Assembly: GCA_024655885.1 (NCBI GenBank)
Contig: JANLFN010000008.1
Span: 1-64,000, forward strand
Source of the DNA: Eubacteriales bacterium
GTDB lineage: Bacteria; Bacillota; Clostridia; Acetivibrionales; JANLFN01
Length of the DNA: 64,000 nucleotides
Direction of reading: 5' to 3'
Below the pieces are notes generated by a model. It made no database searches, was not told the DNA's origin, and saw only the letters and a list, made by a program, of their open reading frames with translations. Positions 9,321 through 16,200 of this stretch are shown here, piece after piece. Every line of letters begins with the position of its first letter. The first letter of the stretch is position 1. The translations under genes and the position numbers were made by a program.

Positions 9321-10730
9321 TTACCTGTGCCTTACTACCTCAAACCTTTCCATGCTGAATTTCTCATGGGCCCGGATCCCGGCTTTCTGCAATGCAATGG
9401 AGACCTGCTTTTCAGGAGTGTCGACGCCTTCGAGATTGGGCAGCAGCAGTCCCGACCTGGTGCCGGATTTGACTATAACCCCGTATTTGATTACATCCAG
9501 CTCATCTATGGATTCAATGGGTTCAGGCTCTTTCAGCACATCTACCGAATAGACCAGTTTTTCAAGCTCTTCTTCCTCCACCGGATTAAACCTGGGGTCT
9601 TTTGAGCCGGAACTGATCGCATTGTATATTATTTCCTCAGCAATATTTTCCCTGGTGGGCCTTATGGTCCCGATGCAGCCCCGCAGCCGGCCGTTTTTCT
9701 TTATAGATACAAAGGTGCCCGCCGTATTCTTAACCATTTCCTCCGGCAGGCCGTCAGGCACCCTGATCACCCTTTTGTCTCTAATATAGGATTCCAATGC
9801 ATGTCTGGCGAGCTTTACATAAGGGTCTTCATTCTCCCGGATTTGCTGCATCCCTCTTCTGTTTCTTTCCTCCATTTTTTTCAAGATCCGTCTTTTGGGA
9901 TTCACTGCTCCCACACCAAACCTTGCAACGGAATAGCCCACACCGAAAGGACCCTGGTAGGAGTATACCCGGGGCTCAAGGTCAAACCCGTCAAGAGCTC
10001 CGAACATAATGATAAAGGACCTCAACCCACATTCTCCGGCACTTTCGCAAAAATTTTCGTCGATGTCCAGCAGTGCCTCTACATTTGCGCTCTTAAAACT
10101 GCGAATCAACAGGTCGTCAAACTCTTTTCCCTTTTCGCTGTAACCGTACGGCCCGTCATAGGACAACCGGTGAGACATATCCCCGCTTGCCAGAAACACA
10201 ACACGCTCTTCGGATTCTTCAACAGCCCTTGCGATGCACATGCCGTACCTGTATAAATCCTGGAACGGCAAACCCGCAATAGAAATATGAACAAGTTTAA
10301 AATCCCCGTATTCTTTTTTTACAAAGTACAGGGGCACAAGAGTTCCGTGGTCCAGTTCCCTGGAGATCTTATACCTTCTGGCAAGTGAGTCTTCCAGGTC
10401 TCCCGAGAATATCCCCTGCTCCCTGGCATGGGCCGTGATCTTATTCACCAGCTCAATATTATTGGTAAATTCCATCCTTACATGACTGCTCCCGAACCTT
10501 CCGAAATCTCCGGCCAATGGATTGGAAGCCGATATAAATATATAATCCTGAAAGATAGGTCCATGAGAAGTTGTCACTATGATTGTTGTCGGCTTTTCTC
10601 TTCCAATCTCAGCCGCGGCTTTTTTTGCCGCCTCAATGGTTTCCTCCGCACCTTTTTCTTCGCCTTTTCCGACTTCGGGTATGATTACAGGCGGATGCGG
10701 GAAAATGTACGAGCTAATAATCCTTCCCAT
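9321..10730 (-). CDS. AmmeMemoRadiSam system protein, AmrB (MEMO1-like) fused to AmrA (AMMECR1-like)
   Basis: The 469-residue protein joins two families that are often separate. Residues 1 to about 265 resemble the class III extradiol dioxygenase/MEMO1 fold, with FPHPPVIIPEVG near the start and a conserved SGDMSHRLS. Residues from about 290 to the end are AMMECR1-like: GTFVSIKKNGRLRGCIGTI, then SSGSKDPRFNPV and GLLLPNLEGVDTPEKQ. Both domains look complete. No enzymatic activity is established for either. Together with the adjacent radical SAM gene it forms the whole AmmeMemoRadiSam set. The start at 10730 lacks a strong ribosome site, so translation may be coupled to the small upstream gene that ends 10 nt before it. 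Confidence 0.93.
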   Translation of the reverse strand: MGRIISSYIFPHPPVIIPEVGKGEEKGAEETIEAAKKAAAEIGREKPTTIIVTTSHGPIFQDYIFISASNPLAGDFGRFGSSHVRMEFTNNIELVNKITAHAREQGIFSGDLEDSLARRYKISRELDHGTLVPLYFVKKEYGDFKLVHISIAGLPFQDLYRYGMCIARAVEESEERVVFLASGDMSHRLSYDGPYGYSEKGKEFDDLLIRSFKSANVEALLDIDENFCESAGECGLRSFIIMFGALDGFDLEPRVYSYQGPFGVGYSVARFGVGAVNPKRRILKKMEERNRRGMQQIRENEDPYVKLARHALESYIRDKRVIRVPDGLPEEMVKNTAGTFVSIKKNGRLRGCIGTIRPTRENIAEEIIYNAISSGSKDPRFNPVEEEELEKLVYSVDVLKEPEPIESIDELDVIKYGVIVKSGTRSGLLLPNLEGVDTPEKQVSIALQKAGIRAHEKFSMERFEVVRHR

Positions 10731-10739
10731 CCAATACCA

Positions 10740-10841
10740 CTACCTTCCGGAAAAAATAGAATAACCTATCACCCCGACGGATGTCACAAAAAACGCAATC
10801 ACTGTAATTAGAGATATTAATTTTACAAGCCTTTTATCCAT
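10740..10841 (-). CDS. Small single-pass membrane peptide upstream of amrB-amrA
   Basis: An ATG at 10841 opens a 33-residue frame ending in TAG at 10740. The peptide has a basic N-terminus (MDKRLVK), a hydrophobic stretch of about 20 residues (LISLITVIAFFVTSVGVIGY) and a short tail ending SGR, so it should be a one-helix membrane peptide. GGAAGTGG lies about 8 nt upstream. It ends 10 nt before the amrB-amrA start on the same strand, pointing to a shared transcript and possible translational coupling. No known family was recognised. It could be a leader peptide rather than a functional protein. Confidence 0.6.
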   Translation of the reverse strand: MDKRLVKLISLITVIAFFVTSVGVIGYSIFSGR

Positions 10842-11205
10842 ATTAAACACCACTTCCAATCTATATTGTTGATTTATAAAATATTTTTATTCAATTCCAA
10901 GCTCTCATTCTATTTTATATCAAACCGGCTGCTTTTTAAATGAGCAGATGTTAAAATATATTTGGCAATGCTTATAATAATTATCCAAACTTATCCGAAA
11001 GAGAACCCGGTTTCATAATTATGTAATGATACCAAAAAAATGTTATATGATGTACTTGATTTATGTACGATTCCCTGATACAATTATATCATGCTACATC
11101 TATAAAGTACTTATTACCAGACAAATCCTTCTATGCAATTCCCCGTGATGTATAAGGTTTTATAGGCTAGCAAATCATTTTTCAATTTTATGGAGGTTTT
11201 TTTAT
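10842..11205. other. Divergent AT-rich intergenic region
   Basis: About 360 bases between the minus-strand amr genes and the plus-strand zinc-ribbon gene. No gene or structured RNA could be recognised. It must hold promoters for both directions, but several AT-rich candidates compete and none stands out. The zinc-ribbon ribosome site (TGGAGG) is at its right end. Confidence 0.4.
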
Positions 11206-11394
11206 ATGGAAGACAAAACTCTTACCTGTAAGGATTGTAACGCAACCTTTACATTCACGGTAGGCGAACAGCAGTTTTACGCTGAAAAAGGTTTCACCAA
11301 CGAACCCTCAAGATGCCCTGAATGCAGAAAGGCTAGAAAAGCCAATATGCGCAGCAACAACAATTTCAGTAATAAAAGGTCAAATCGCTGGTAA
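11206..11394 (+). CDS. Zinc-ribbon domain protein
   Basis: This 62-residue cytosolic protein carries two CxxC pairs (LTCKDC near residue 9 and SRCPEC near residue 37) that form a treble-clef or zinc-ribbon site. Between them is FTVGEQQFYAEKGF, which matches the small 'probable zinc-binding domain' family of Clostridia. The C-terminus is basic and asparagine-rich (RSNNNFSNKRSNRW), consistent with RNA or DNA contact. TGGAGG precedes the ATG, and an intrinsic terminator starts at the stop codon, so it is monocistronic. The cellular role is unknown. Confidence 0.85.
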   Translation: MEDKTLTCKDCNATFTFTVGEQQFYAEKGFTNEPSRCPECRKARKANMRSNNNFSNKRSNRW

Positions 11395-11420
11395 TAAGAG
11401 GGTAAAACCTCTTATTTTTT
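11393..11420 (+). terminator. Intrinsic terminator of the zinc-ribbon gene
   Basis: A perfect 9-bp stem (AATAAGAGG and CCTCTTATT) with loop GTAAAA is followed by a run of T. It overlaps the TAA stop codon of the zinc-ribbon gene. Confidence 0.88.
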
Positions 11421-11530
11421 ATTGGAAAAAAATAAATTTTAAAAAAAAAGGATTTTTAAAATCTATGTAGAAATAATATAATAGTAAGTGAGTAGTTTCA
11501 CTCCTCAAAAATTAATACTCATCTTCAAGC

Positions 11531-11579
11531 AAAAACACTAGTATGGAACGATTCTCCCCTGTTGCATAGTAGTGTTTTT
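11531..11579. terminator. Bidirectional terminator-like inverted repeat
   Basis: AAAAACACTA and TAGTGTTTTT are 10-bp perfect arms around 29 nt. T-tracts lie on both outer sides, so it can end transcripts from either strand. It sits just after the stop codon of the minus-strand Spo0E-like gene. The loop is long for a strong terminator. Confidence 0.6.
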
Positions 11580-11586
11580 TCTTTTA

Positions 11587-11814
11587 TCACCGGACCGACT
11601 TGGATGTGGATGTCAGTTTCCTCCGCTCATTTTGAGAATTGTAGTACTCGATAATCAGTTCATCAAGCTCCCGACTTAAACTCAGTATCTGCTCGGAATT
11701 TTCAATACCGCTGTCCAAAGCAGTGTTTAGCTTGTCCCTGAGTTTGTCAATTTTGTTTTTCAAAACAGATGTTTTTTCAAATGTTTTTTTAGATGTTTTT
11801 TGAATATTTCTCAC
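11587..11814 (-). CDS. Spo0E-like aspartyl-phosphate phosphatase
   Basis: Spo0E-family proteins dephosphorylate the sporulation regulator Spo0A~P and so delay sporulation. The 75-residue protein has two predicted helices, and the second carries the signature SRELDELIIEYY, matching the family pattern S-x-x-L-D-x-L-I. The N-terminal 20 residues are basic and poorly conserved. A GTG at 11814 with AAGGGG 9 nt upstream is the likely start; a TTG immediately upstream is another option. A second, more divergent family member lies at 18841, and the Agr locus lies between them. Assignment rests on the signature and length. Confidence 0.8.
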   Translation of the reverse strand: MRNIQKTSKKTFEKTSVLKNKIDKLRDKLNTALDSGIENSEQILSLSRELDELIIEYYNSQNERRKLTSTSKSVR

Positions 11815-12112
11815 AACACTTGGCCCCTTGTAAATATTTAGTATAATTATATATAAATGGCATCTTCATATTGTACAAAGAATACTATATATTATTTTAT
11901 ACAATATTTCAATCTTTTTTATTAGGAAACGTGAGGCTGTTCCTGCTGCTTCCAACCGGAAGATATGGTGTAAAGAAAGAAGACAGGGGTCTTTCCGCAT
12001 TTCCATCTTGTTTTTGTGCTCCGTAACCGAATTCAGGTCTAGAAGCGGGGCAAAAAAATTAGCAGCGCATTTTAGCATTCGGATACGTTCGAAACTTGCT
12101 ACGCCAGAAGCA

Positions 12113-12313
12113 CTAGCAGGAGCTTTTCTTCAACAGAAGCCTGTTTAGCATCTGGTTTTGACAAACCAGTTTATTATATTCTTCCACAAGTTTATTGTAC
12201 TCTTTTCCCACATCCAGCAGCAGATTCAATAAATACATCTCATTATCGGTAACTTCATTATTATAAAAAAAACTGGCGGCTTCCTGTATTTTAAATTGTA
12301 ACAGCTTACTCAT
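12113..12313 (-). CDS. Small hypothetical coiled-coil-like protein
   Basis: This 66-residue frame has an ATG at 12313 with AAAGGTG 5 nt upstream. It is helix-rich with leucine/asparagine heptad character (EMYLLNLLLDVGKEYNKLVEEY) and ends KKSSC. No family was recognised. Size and composition recall the small helical regulators near sporulation genes, but the SxxLD signature of Spo0E is absent. It is divergent from agrA. Expression is supported only by the ribosome site and codon quality. Confidence 0.5.
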   Translation of the reverse strand: MSKLLQFKIQEAASFFYNNEVTDNEMYLLNLLLDVGKEYNKLVEEYNKLVCQNQMLNRLLLKKSSC

Positions 12314-12477
12314 ACCCACACCTTTACACTCATTTTTTTAACAATAAACATTATACTAGAGAATAATTTATTTACCAATATTATACATATTATTTCCCTG
12401 CCCGGATGCTGCGCAGAATACCTTATAGGCAGCAAAACCGGGCCTTTCGTTGCCCAAAAATTTTATGACTAACTGTA

Positions 12478-12543
12478 AAATCTCTGATAAATCTCTGATA
12501 TATAAAAAATAAGTTTGCTCAAATGAATATAATATGTTATAAT
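12478..12543 (+). promoter_or_regulatory. Promoter of agrA-agrC with an upstream tandem repeat
   Basis: TTGCTC at 12515-12520 and TATAAT at 12538-12543 are separated by exactly 17 bp. Fifteen bp upstream of the -35 box, the 11-mer AAATCTCTGAT occurs twice in direct succession (12478-12488 and 12489-12499). LytTR regulators bind direct repeats next to -35 boxes, so autoregulation by AgrA is plausible but inferred. Confidence 0.6.
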
Positions 12544-12673
12544 AATAATTTATTTGTCATTTTTATACATTTTTTCCCTTTATACATTGTTATTTTTTAA
12601 TTTACATGTTAATATAAAATGGAATATACAGTATAAAAACAGCAAGAAACGTCAAACAATGTGAGGTTGGACA

Positions 12674-13375
12674 ATGCCTGAATTACTGATTTCTTTGATT
12701 GATGATGATAAAGAACTTTTATATTTCTATGAAAACGAAATGGAGAAAATTATTCAAAAAAATAAACTACAAGCCAAAATAGTATGTATCACCAACAAGA
12801 CAACAGAATTTTTAAAAATCGTTGAAGAAGGAAAAACAAACGTCTGCTTTATTGATATCAATTTAAAGTGCGAAACCAACGGCATGCATTTAGCGGAAAA
12901 TATAAGGGATTTAAATGTCCCCGTCGAAATTATTTTCGTAACAGGACATTTGCAATATATGAAAAATGCATTTCAGGTCAGGGCTTTTGACTATATAGAA
13001 AAGCCCGTCACCACGGAAGTTCTGGAAAAGTGCTTGCTGAGGCTTCACAAGGAGATTATTCAGCACACCCCTGTAAACAGGGAAACCATAGAAATCAAAT
13101 CCGGCCCTTATGTTTACTATATCGCCGTAAATGATATATATTACATAGAGCACAACGGCTTAAAAACCATCATACACTCAAAAAACAGAACCTTAGAGAC
13201 ATATGACTCATTAAAAACCATTGCGGACAAACTGCCGGAGGGGAAATTCAAGCAGTGCCACAGGTCGTTTTATATTAATACTGACTATATCGACCGTGTG
13301 TCAAGCAAGGAAATCTTGCTTACAAACGGTGAAACATGCATGTTGAGTGAAAAATTCAGAAAGGATTTTTTGTGA
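12674..13375 (+). CDS. agrA: LytTR-family response regulator (AgrA-like)
   Basis: This 233-residue transcription factor has a receiver domain with acidic residues at SLIDDD (9-13), the phospho-acceptor Asp61 in CFIDIN, a conserved Thr in FVTGH and Lys in IEKPV. From about residue 140 a LytTR DNA-binding domain follows (YYIAVNDIYYIEHNG, then FKQCHRSFYINTDYI). In Agr systems the regulator is phosphorylated by the AgrC kinase after peptide binding and activates agrBD and virulence or sporulation genes. It starts with ATG after GTGAGG and is followed by agrC with a one-base gap. The kinase, processing protease and peptide gene are all adjacent, which supports the assignment. Confidence 0.92.
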   Translation: MPELLISLIDDDKELLYFYENEMEKIIQKNKLQAKIVCITNKTTEFLKIVEEGKTNVCFIDINLKCETNGMHLAENIRDLNVPVEIIFVTGHLQYMKNAFQVRAFDYIEKPVTTEVLEKCLLRLHKEIIQHTPVNRETIEIKSGPYVYYIAVNDIYYIEHNGLKTIIHSKNRTLETYDSLKTIADKLPEGKFKQCHRSFYINTDYIDRVSSKEILLTNGETCMLSEKFRKDFL

Positions 13376-13376
13376 T

Positions 13377-14678
13377 ATGGGGATAGATATTTTTTTATTG
13401 AATTTATTTTTTAATTTTTTTATTGGTATCGCTCTTGTTATTCTTGCTCATACAATTTATAATATAAAATTTAAAATAAAGGAAATTATTATATTTTCCA
13501 CATCATTAGTAATTATATTTAATACTATTGCATATTTTTTCAAATTTCTTCCTTCTTGGATTAATATAGTCAAGCCTGTCATTCTATTTATCATAGCTTT
13601 ATTATTAGCTGTGCTTATTTTACGGCTTGATATTAAAAAAAGTATAATTTCCTACGGTTTAGTAACAATTATTTATGCCATTTCTGAATCAATAACCTTT
13701 CTGGTTTTTAAGTTACTTAAAGTTGACGCAATGACCATAGTCTCTTCAAATAATTTTTTTATCCAACTGCTGGCTCAAGGTGTACTTAATGCTATAAGCT
13801 ATATAATTATAGTAATAATAATATTTTTCAAACTTTACAGAAGTATATTCTTTAACATGAGAATATCATTGATGTATATACTGATAACGTTCCTTGCAGC
13901 AATTATAACCATGAGCTATTATTATTTGTCTGCAAAAAACAACTTGAATACTCTTTCATTTGTTTTCATTGCTGCCCTTATGGTATTCTACTCTGTTTTT
14001 ATGATGATCAGTATAAACGCCTTCTATAAGCTGGGCGTTAAGGAAAAGGAATTGGAGCAGCAAAAATTCTACAATGAGGCTCTTGACAAATCCCTGGATA
14101 ATTTGAGACGTTTTAAACACGGTTATAACAACAACCTCAGCATACTCTACATGCATTTGAAACTGGGAAACTATGATAAAATGTTGAGCTATTTCGATGA
14201 GATGCTTGAAATGAACAACAGGTTAAATGATACTGCTGCTCTAAATATTAAAAATGCAGGATTGTACGGAATTATTTCATCCAAAATTGCTTATGCTGAA
14301 GAAAAAAACGTAAAGTTCAAAATAGACCCCTTGAGCAGTGTTGGGGAAATCAGCAATATAAAGGTCACAGAGCTTTGCGAAATCGTAGGTATATTTCTGG
14401 ATAATGCTATCGAGGCTGCCGCAGAAAGCGATGACAGGTCTGTGGCCTTCTATGCCGGTGAATCCGACGAGTCTGTGGTCATTTCCATAAAAAACACTTT
14501 TCGTGAAGTTCCAGACACAAAAAAGATTTATGAAAAAGGGTTTTCCTCAAAAGGAGAAGACAGAGGTCTTGGTTTATGGATAGTAAAAAATATACTGAAA
14601 GGCAACAACCATGTGCTTCATAATACGTCTATACGAGATAATATGTTTATTCAGGAATTAGTCATAAATAAAAAATAA
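13377..14678 (+). CDS. agrC: GHKL-type sensor histidine kinase (AgrC-like)
   Basis: The protein is 433 residues from the ATG at 13377. About six N-terminal membrane helices (residues 1-215) form the peptide-sensing part. A linker follows, then the phospho-acceptor region RRFKHGYNNN with His248, and a GHKL ATPase domain with ELCEIVGIFLDNAIEAA (N box) and GLGLWIVKNIL (G box). This architecture is that of AgrC receptors for cyclic peptide pheromones. The chosen start lies one base after the agrA stop; a GTG ten codons earlier lies inside agrA. The transcript ends in a palindrome shared with the converging agrBD transcript. Confidence 0.92.
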   Translation: MGIDIFLLNLFFNFFIGIALVILAHTIYNIKFKIKEIIIFSTSLVIIFNTIAYFFKFLPSWINIVKPVILFIIALLLAVLILRLDIKKSIISYGLVTIIYAISESITFLVFKLLKVDAMTIVSSNNFFIQLLAQGVLNAISYIIIVIIIFFKLYRSIFFNMRISLMYILITFLAAIITMSYYYLSAKNNLNTLSFVFIAALMVFYSVFMMISINAFYKLGVKEKELEQQKFYNEALDKSLDNLRRFKHGYNNNLSILYMHLKLGNYDKMLSYFDEMLEMNNRLNDTAALNIKNAGLYGIISSKIAYAEEKNVKFKIDPLSSVGEISNIKVTELCEIVGIFLDNAIEAAAESDDRSVAFYAGESDESVVISIKNTFREVPDTKKIYEKGFSSKGEDRGLGLWIVKNILKGNNHVLHNTSIRDNMFIQELVINKK

Positions 14679-14695
14679 ACAGATTTTCTTGTATC

Positions 14696-14725
14696 GGTAG
14701 ATTAAGGGCTAGCCCTTAATCTACC
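14696..14725. terminator. Bidirectional terminator shared by agrAC and agrBD
   Basis: A perfect 30-bp palindrome has 14-bp arms (GGTAGATTAAGGGC and its complement) around a central TA. TTTATT follows on the plus strand and a T-rich run on the minus strand. It lies 18 nt after the agrC stop and overlaps the last codons and stop of agrD. Confidence 0.85.
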
Positions 14726-14844
14726 TTTATTAATGACTTTGGACATTCCCTTTGATGTATTATAAATATTGCGCATGCAGAACTGCTTATACTGGCAAAG
14801 AGAACTGCAAATGCCGATAATGCTGCTAAAATCGTCCTTTTCAT
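14716..14844 (-). CDS. agrD: Cyclic lactone autoinducer peptide precursor (AgrD)
   Basis: A 42-residue frame lies 18 nt downstream of agrB. Its amphipathic, hydrophobic leader (MKRTILAALSAFAVLFAS) is followed by a core with Cys24 in SSACAIFII and then the acidic/proline tail HQRECPKSLIKVD, which matches the conserved PKSL recognition segment of AgrD precursors. By analogy, AgrB cuts after the core and Cys24 forms a thiolactone with a residue four positions on (CAIFI ring). The mature peptide is then exported and sensed by AgrC. AGGGGGG lies 7 nt upstream of the ATG. A second cysteine (Cys34) just before PKSL is unusual. The codons for the last residues and the TAA lie inside the shared terminator palindrome. 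Confidence 0.88.
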   Translation of the reverse strand: MKRTILAALSAFAVLFASISSSACAIFIIHQRECPKSLIKVD

Positions 14845-14862
14845 ACATTAACCCCCCTTCGC

Positions 14863-15459
14863 TTATTTTTCCGTGCCATATTTATTTCCTGTGACTTTAT
14901 ATACAATTGGTAATAAAGTCAAGCATTCCAAGGTACATGCCCATGCAATCGCATTTGCGTAGGGCTGAGGTACTAGAAAAAGATAAAATAAAAACATTAG
15001 AGTGAGCAAAATAAAGCTTCCGGTCCTTAACTGCTTGCGCTGCTTTTTACTTATAACCGGCTTATTTATAACATCAGCAGGAGAATACAGGTATAAGAAA
15101 AAAAAATCGATTGGGTATAAAACAGCCGCCTGCACAATTCTACTCACATCTTTCAATAATAATGAAATACTGATTGCCCCAAAAATTATAATACAGTATG
15201 AGATGAAACATCCCCAATGGCTCTTCGCATGAACTCCTCCAGCAAAGCTACGAAGAAATCCGAAGGCTAAAATTGCTATCAGAGAGTACAATGTAATCCC
15301 TAAAAGAGCTGAAATAATTAGAATGGCCGCAATTTTCGTGAACTCAGAAATAATCATATAGATGCCGTACTCGATTATTTCCGCTTTTTCGTCCGTTGTA
15401 GGGATACTTTCTCGGATCTTCGCTGTTAAACCTTCACTGATTGTACTAATCGTAATCAT
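14863..15459 (-). CDS. agrB: Accessory gene regulator B, AgrD-processing membrane peptidase
   Basis: AgrB is a membrane cysteine endopeptidase that trims and cyclises AgrD. The 198-residue protein has an N-terminal cytosolic helix and about four to six membrane segments. The catalytic pair lies in FLRSFAGGVHAKSHWGCF: His77 and Cys84, at the same numbers as in the staphylococcal enzyme. The ATG at 15459 is chosen over a longer frame because a good promoter (TATAAT at 15478-15483) lies only about 20 nt upstream, so the extra 27 residues would not be transcribed. GGGTGAT serves as the ribosome site. agrD follows in the same transcript. Confidence 0.93.
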   Translation of the reverse strand: MITISTISEGLTAKIRESIPTTDEKAEIIEYGIYMIISEFTKIAAILIISALLGITLYSLIAILAFGFLRSFAGGVHAKSHWGCFISYCIIIFGAISISLLLKDVSRIVQAAVLYPIDFFFLYLYSPADVINKPVISKKQRKQLRTGSFILLTLMFLFYLFLVPQPYANAIAWACTLECLTLLPIVYKVTGNKYGTEK

Positions 15460-15477
15460 GAGTATCACCCATCTTCT

Positions 15478-15506
15478 ATTATACATTTTTAATAGAAGTT
15501 GTCCAA
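15478..15506 (-). promoter_or_regulatory. Promoter of agrB-agrD
   Basis: On the minus strand TTGGAC (15501-15506) and TATAAT (15478-15483) are separated by exactly 17 bp. The predicted start of transcription is about 12 nt before the agrB ATG, which settles the start codon. A 15-bp inverted repeat lies immediately upstream of the -35 box. Confidence 0.75.
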
Positions 15507-15517
15507 TAAAAACATCA

Positions 15518-15580
15518 AAATGGCAAAATTCACTGTCCAAATTTGATAACTTGCCTTTTAAACAATGAATTTTGCCATTT
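15518..15580. repeat. 15-bp perfect inverted repeat upstream of the agrBD promoter
   Basis: AAATGGCAAAATTCA (15518-15532) recurs as its exact complement at 15566-15580, with 33 nt between. The inner edge lies 11 bp upstream of the agrBD -35 hexamer. It could be a binding site for a regulator or the remains of a small mobile element; AgrA sites are usually direct rather than inverted repeats. Confidence 0.7.
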
Positions 15581-15834
15581 CAATAAAATATCCCCGCTAT
15601 TTTGGCAGGAGTATGTAAAGTAAATATGTAAAACCACGAGAATTCGTTACTGCTATTTATAAATTATTTTGATTTTAAAATTGTTTGGAGTTAAGAAAAA
15701 TATTTAGTATATTCAATATACTGCTAATATGTTTATAAACCGTGTTCAACCTTGCAGCCTACCATTAAGATGTAGTTTTTATTACCTCTTTAATAAAATG
15801 ATTCATATAAAGTAATGATTTGTGGGGTGTAAAA

Positions 15835-16071
15835 ATGCAAACACATGTGCTGTCTTCATTAGCCGACTATACTCTCGATTTTCTGACCTTGCTGTTTAAG
15901 CAATACAAAAAAGGGAATATTGATATTCACTGTTTTTCCAGTCACGCCGCAGTCAAAATAAATTTTTTAAAGGATGTGCTGGACTACTTTGAAGACGCTA
16001 AAAGGAAAGAAGAGGCAGCCGAAGTCATATTAAAGTGTGAACAAGTGTTTTCATCCCACCCCTTTCAGTAA
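15835..16071 (+). CDS. Hypothetical small helical protein
   Basis: A 78-residue frame has an ATG at 15835 preceded by GGGGTG. The sequence is predicted helical with a mixed charge pattern (DYTLDFLTLLFKQYKKG, then FLKDVLDYFEDAKRKEEAAEVILKC) and no membrane segment. No family was recognised. It lies alone between the agrBD promoter region and the endonuclease Q-like gene. The ribosome site and even codon use favour a real gene; function is unknown. Confidence 0.55.
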   Translation: MQTHVLSSLADYTLDFLTLLFKQYKKGNIDIHCFSSHAAVKINFLKDVLDYFEDAKRKEEAAEVILKCEQVFSSHPFQ

Positions 16072-16200
16072 CCTTTTACGGTTTTCATACCAAAAAAAGC
16101 CCCTGAAGCCCACAATACGCAGGGCACAATGCAATTCTGAAATTTAAGCGTATTTTGTGGTATAATAAACTTGATGCTACAAAAAAACAGGGGTATTGCC

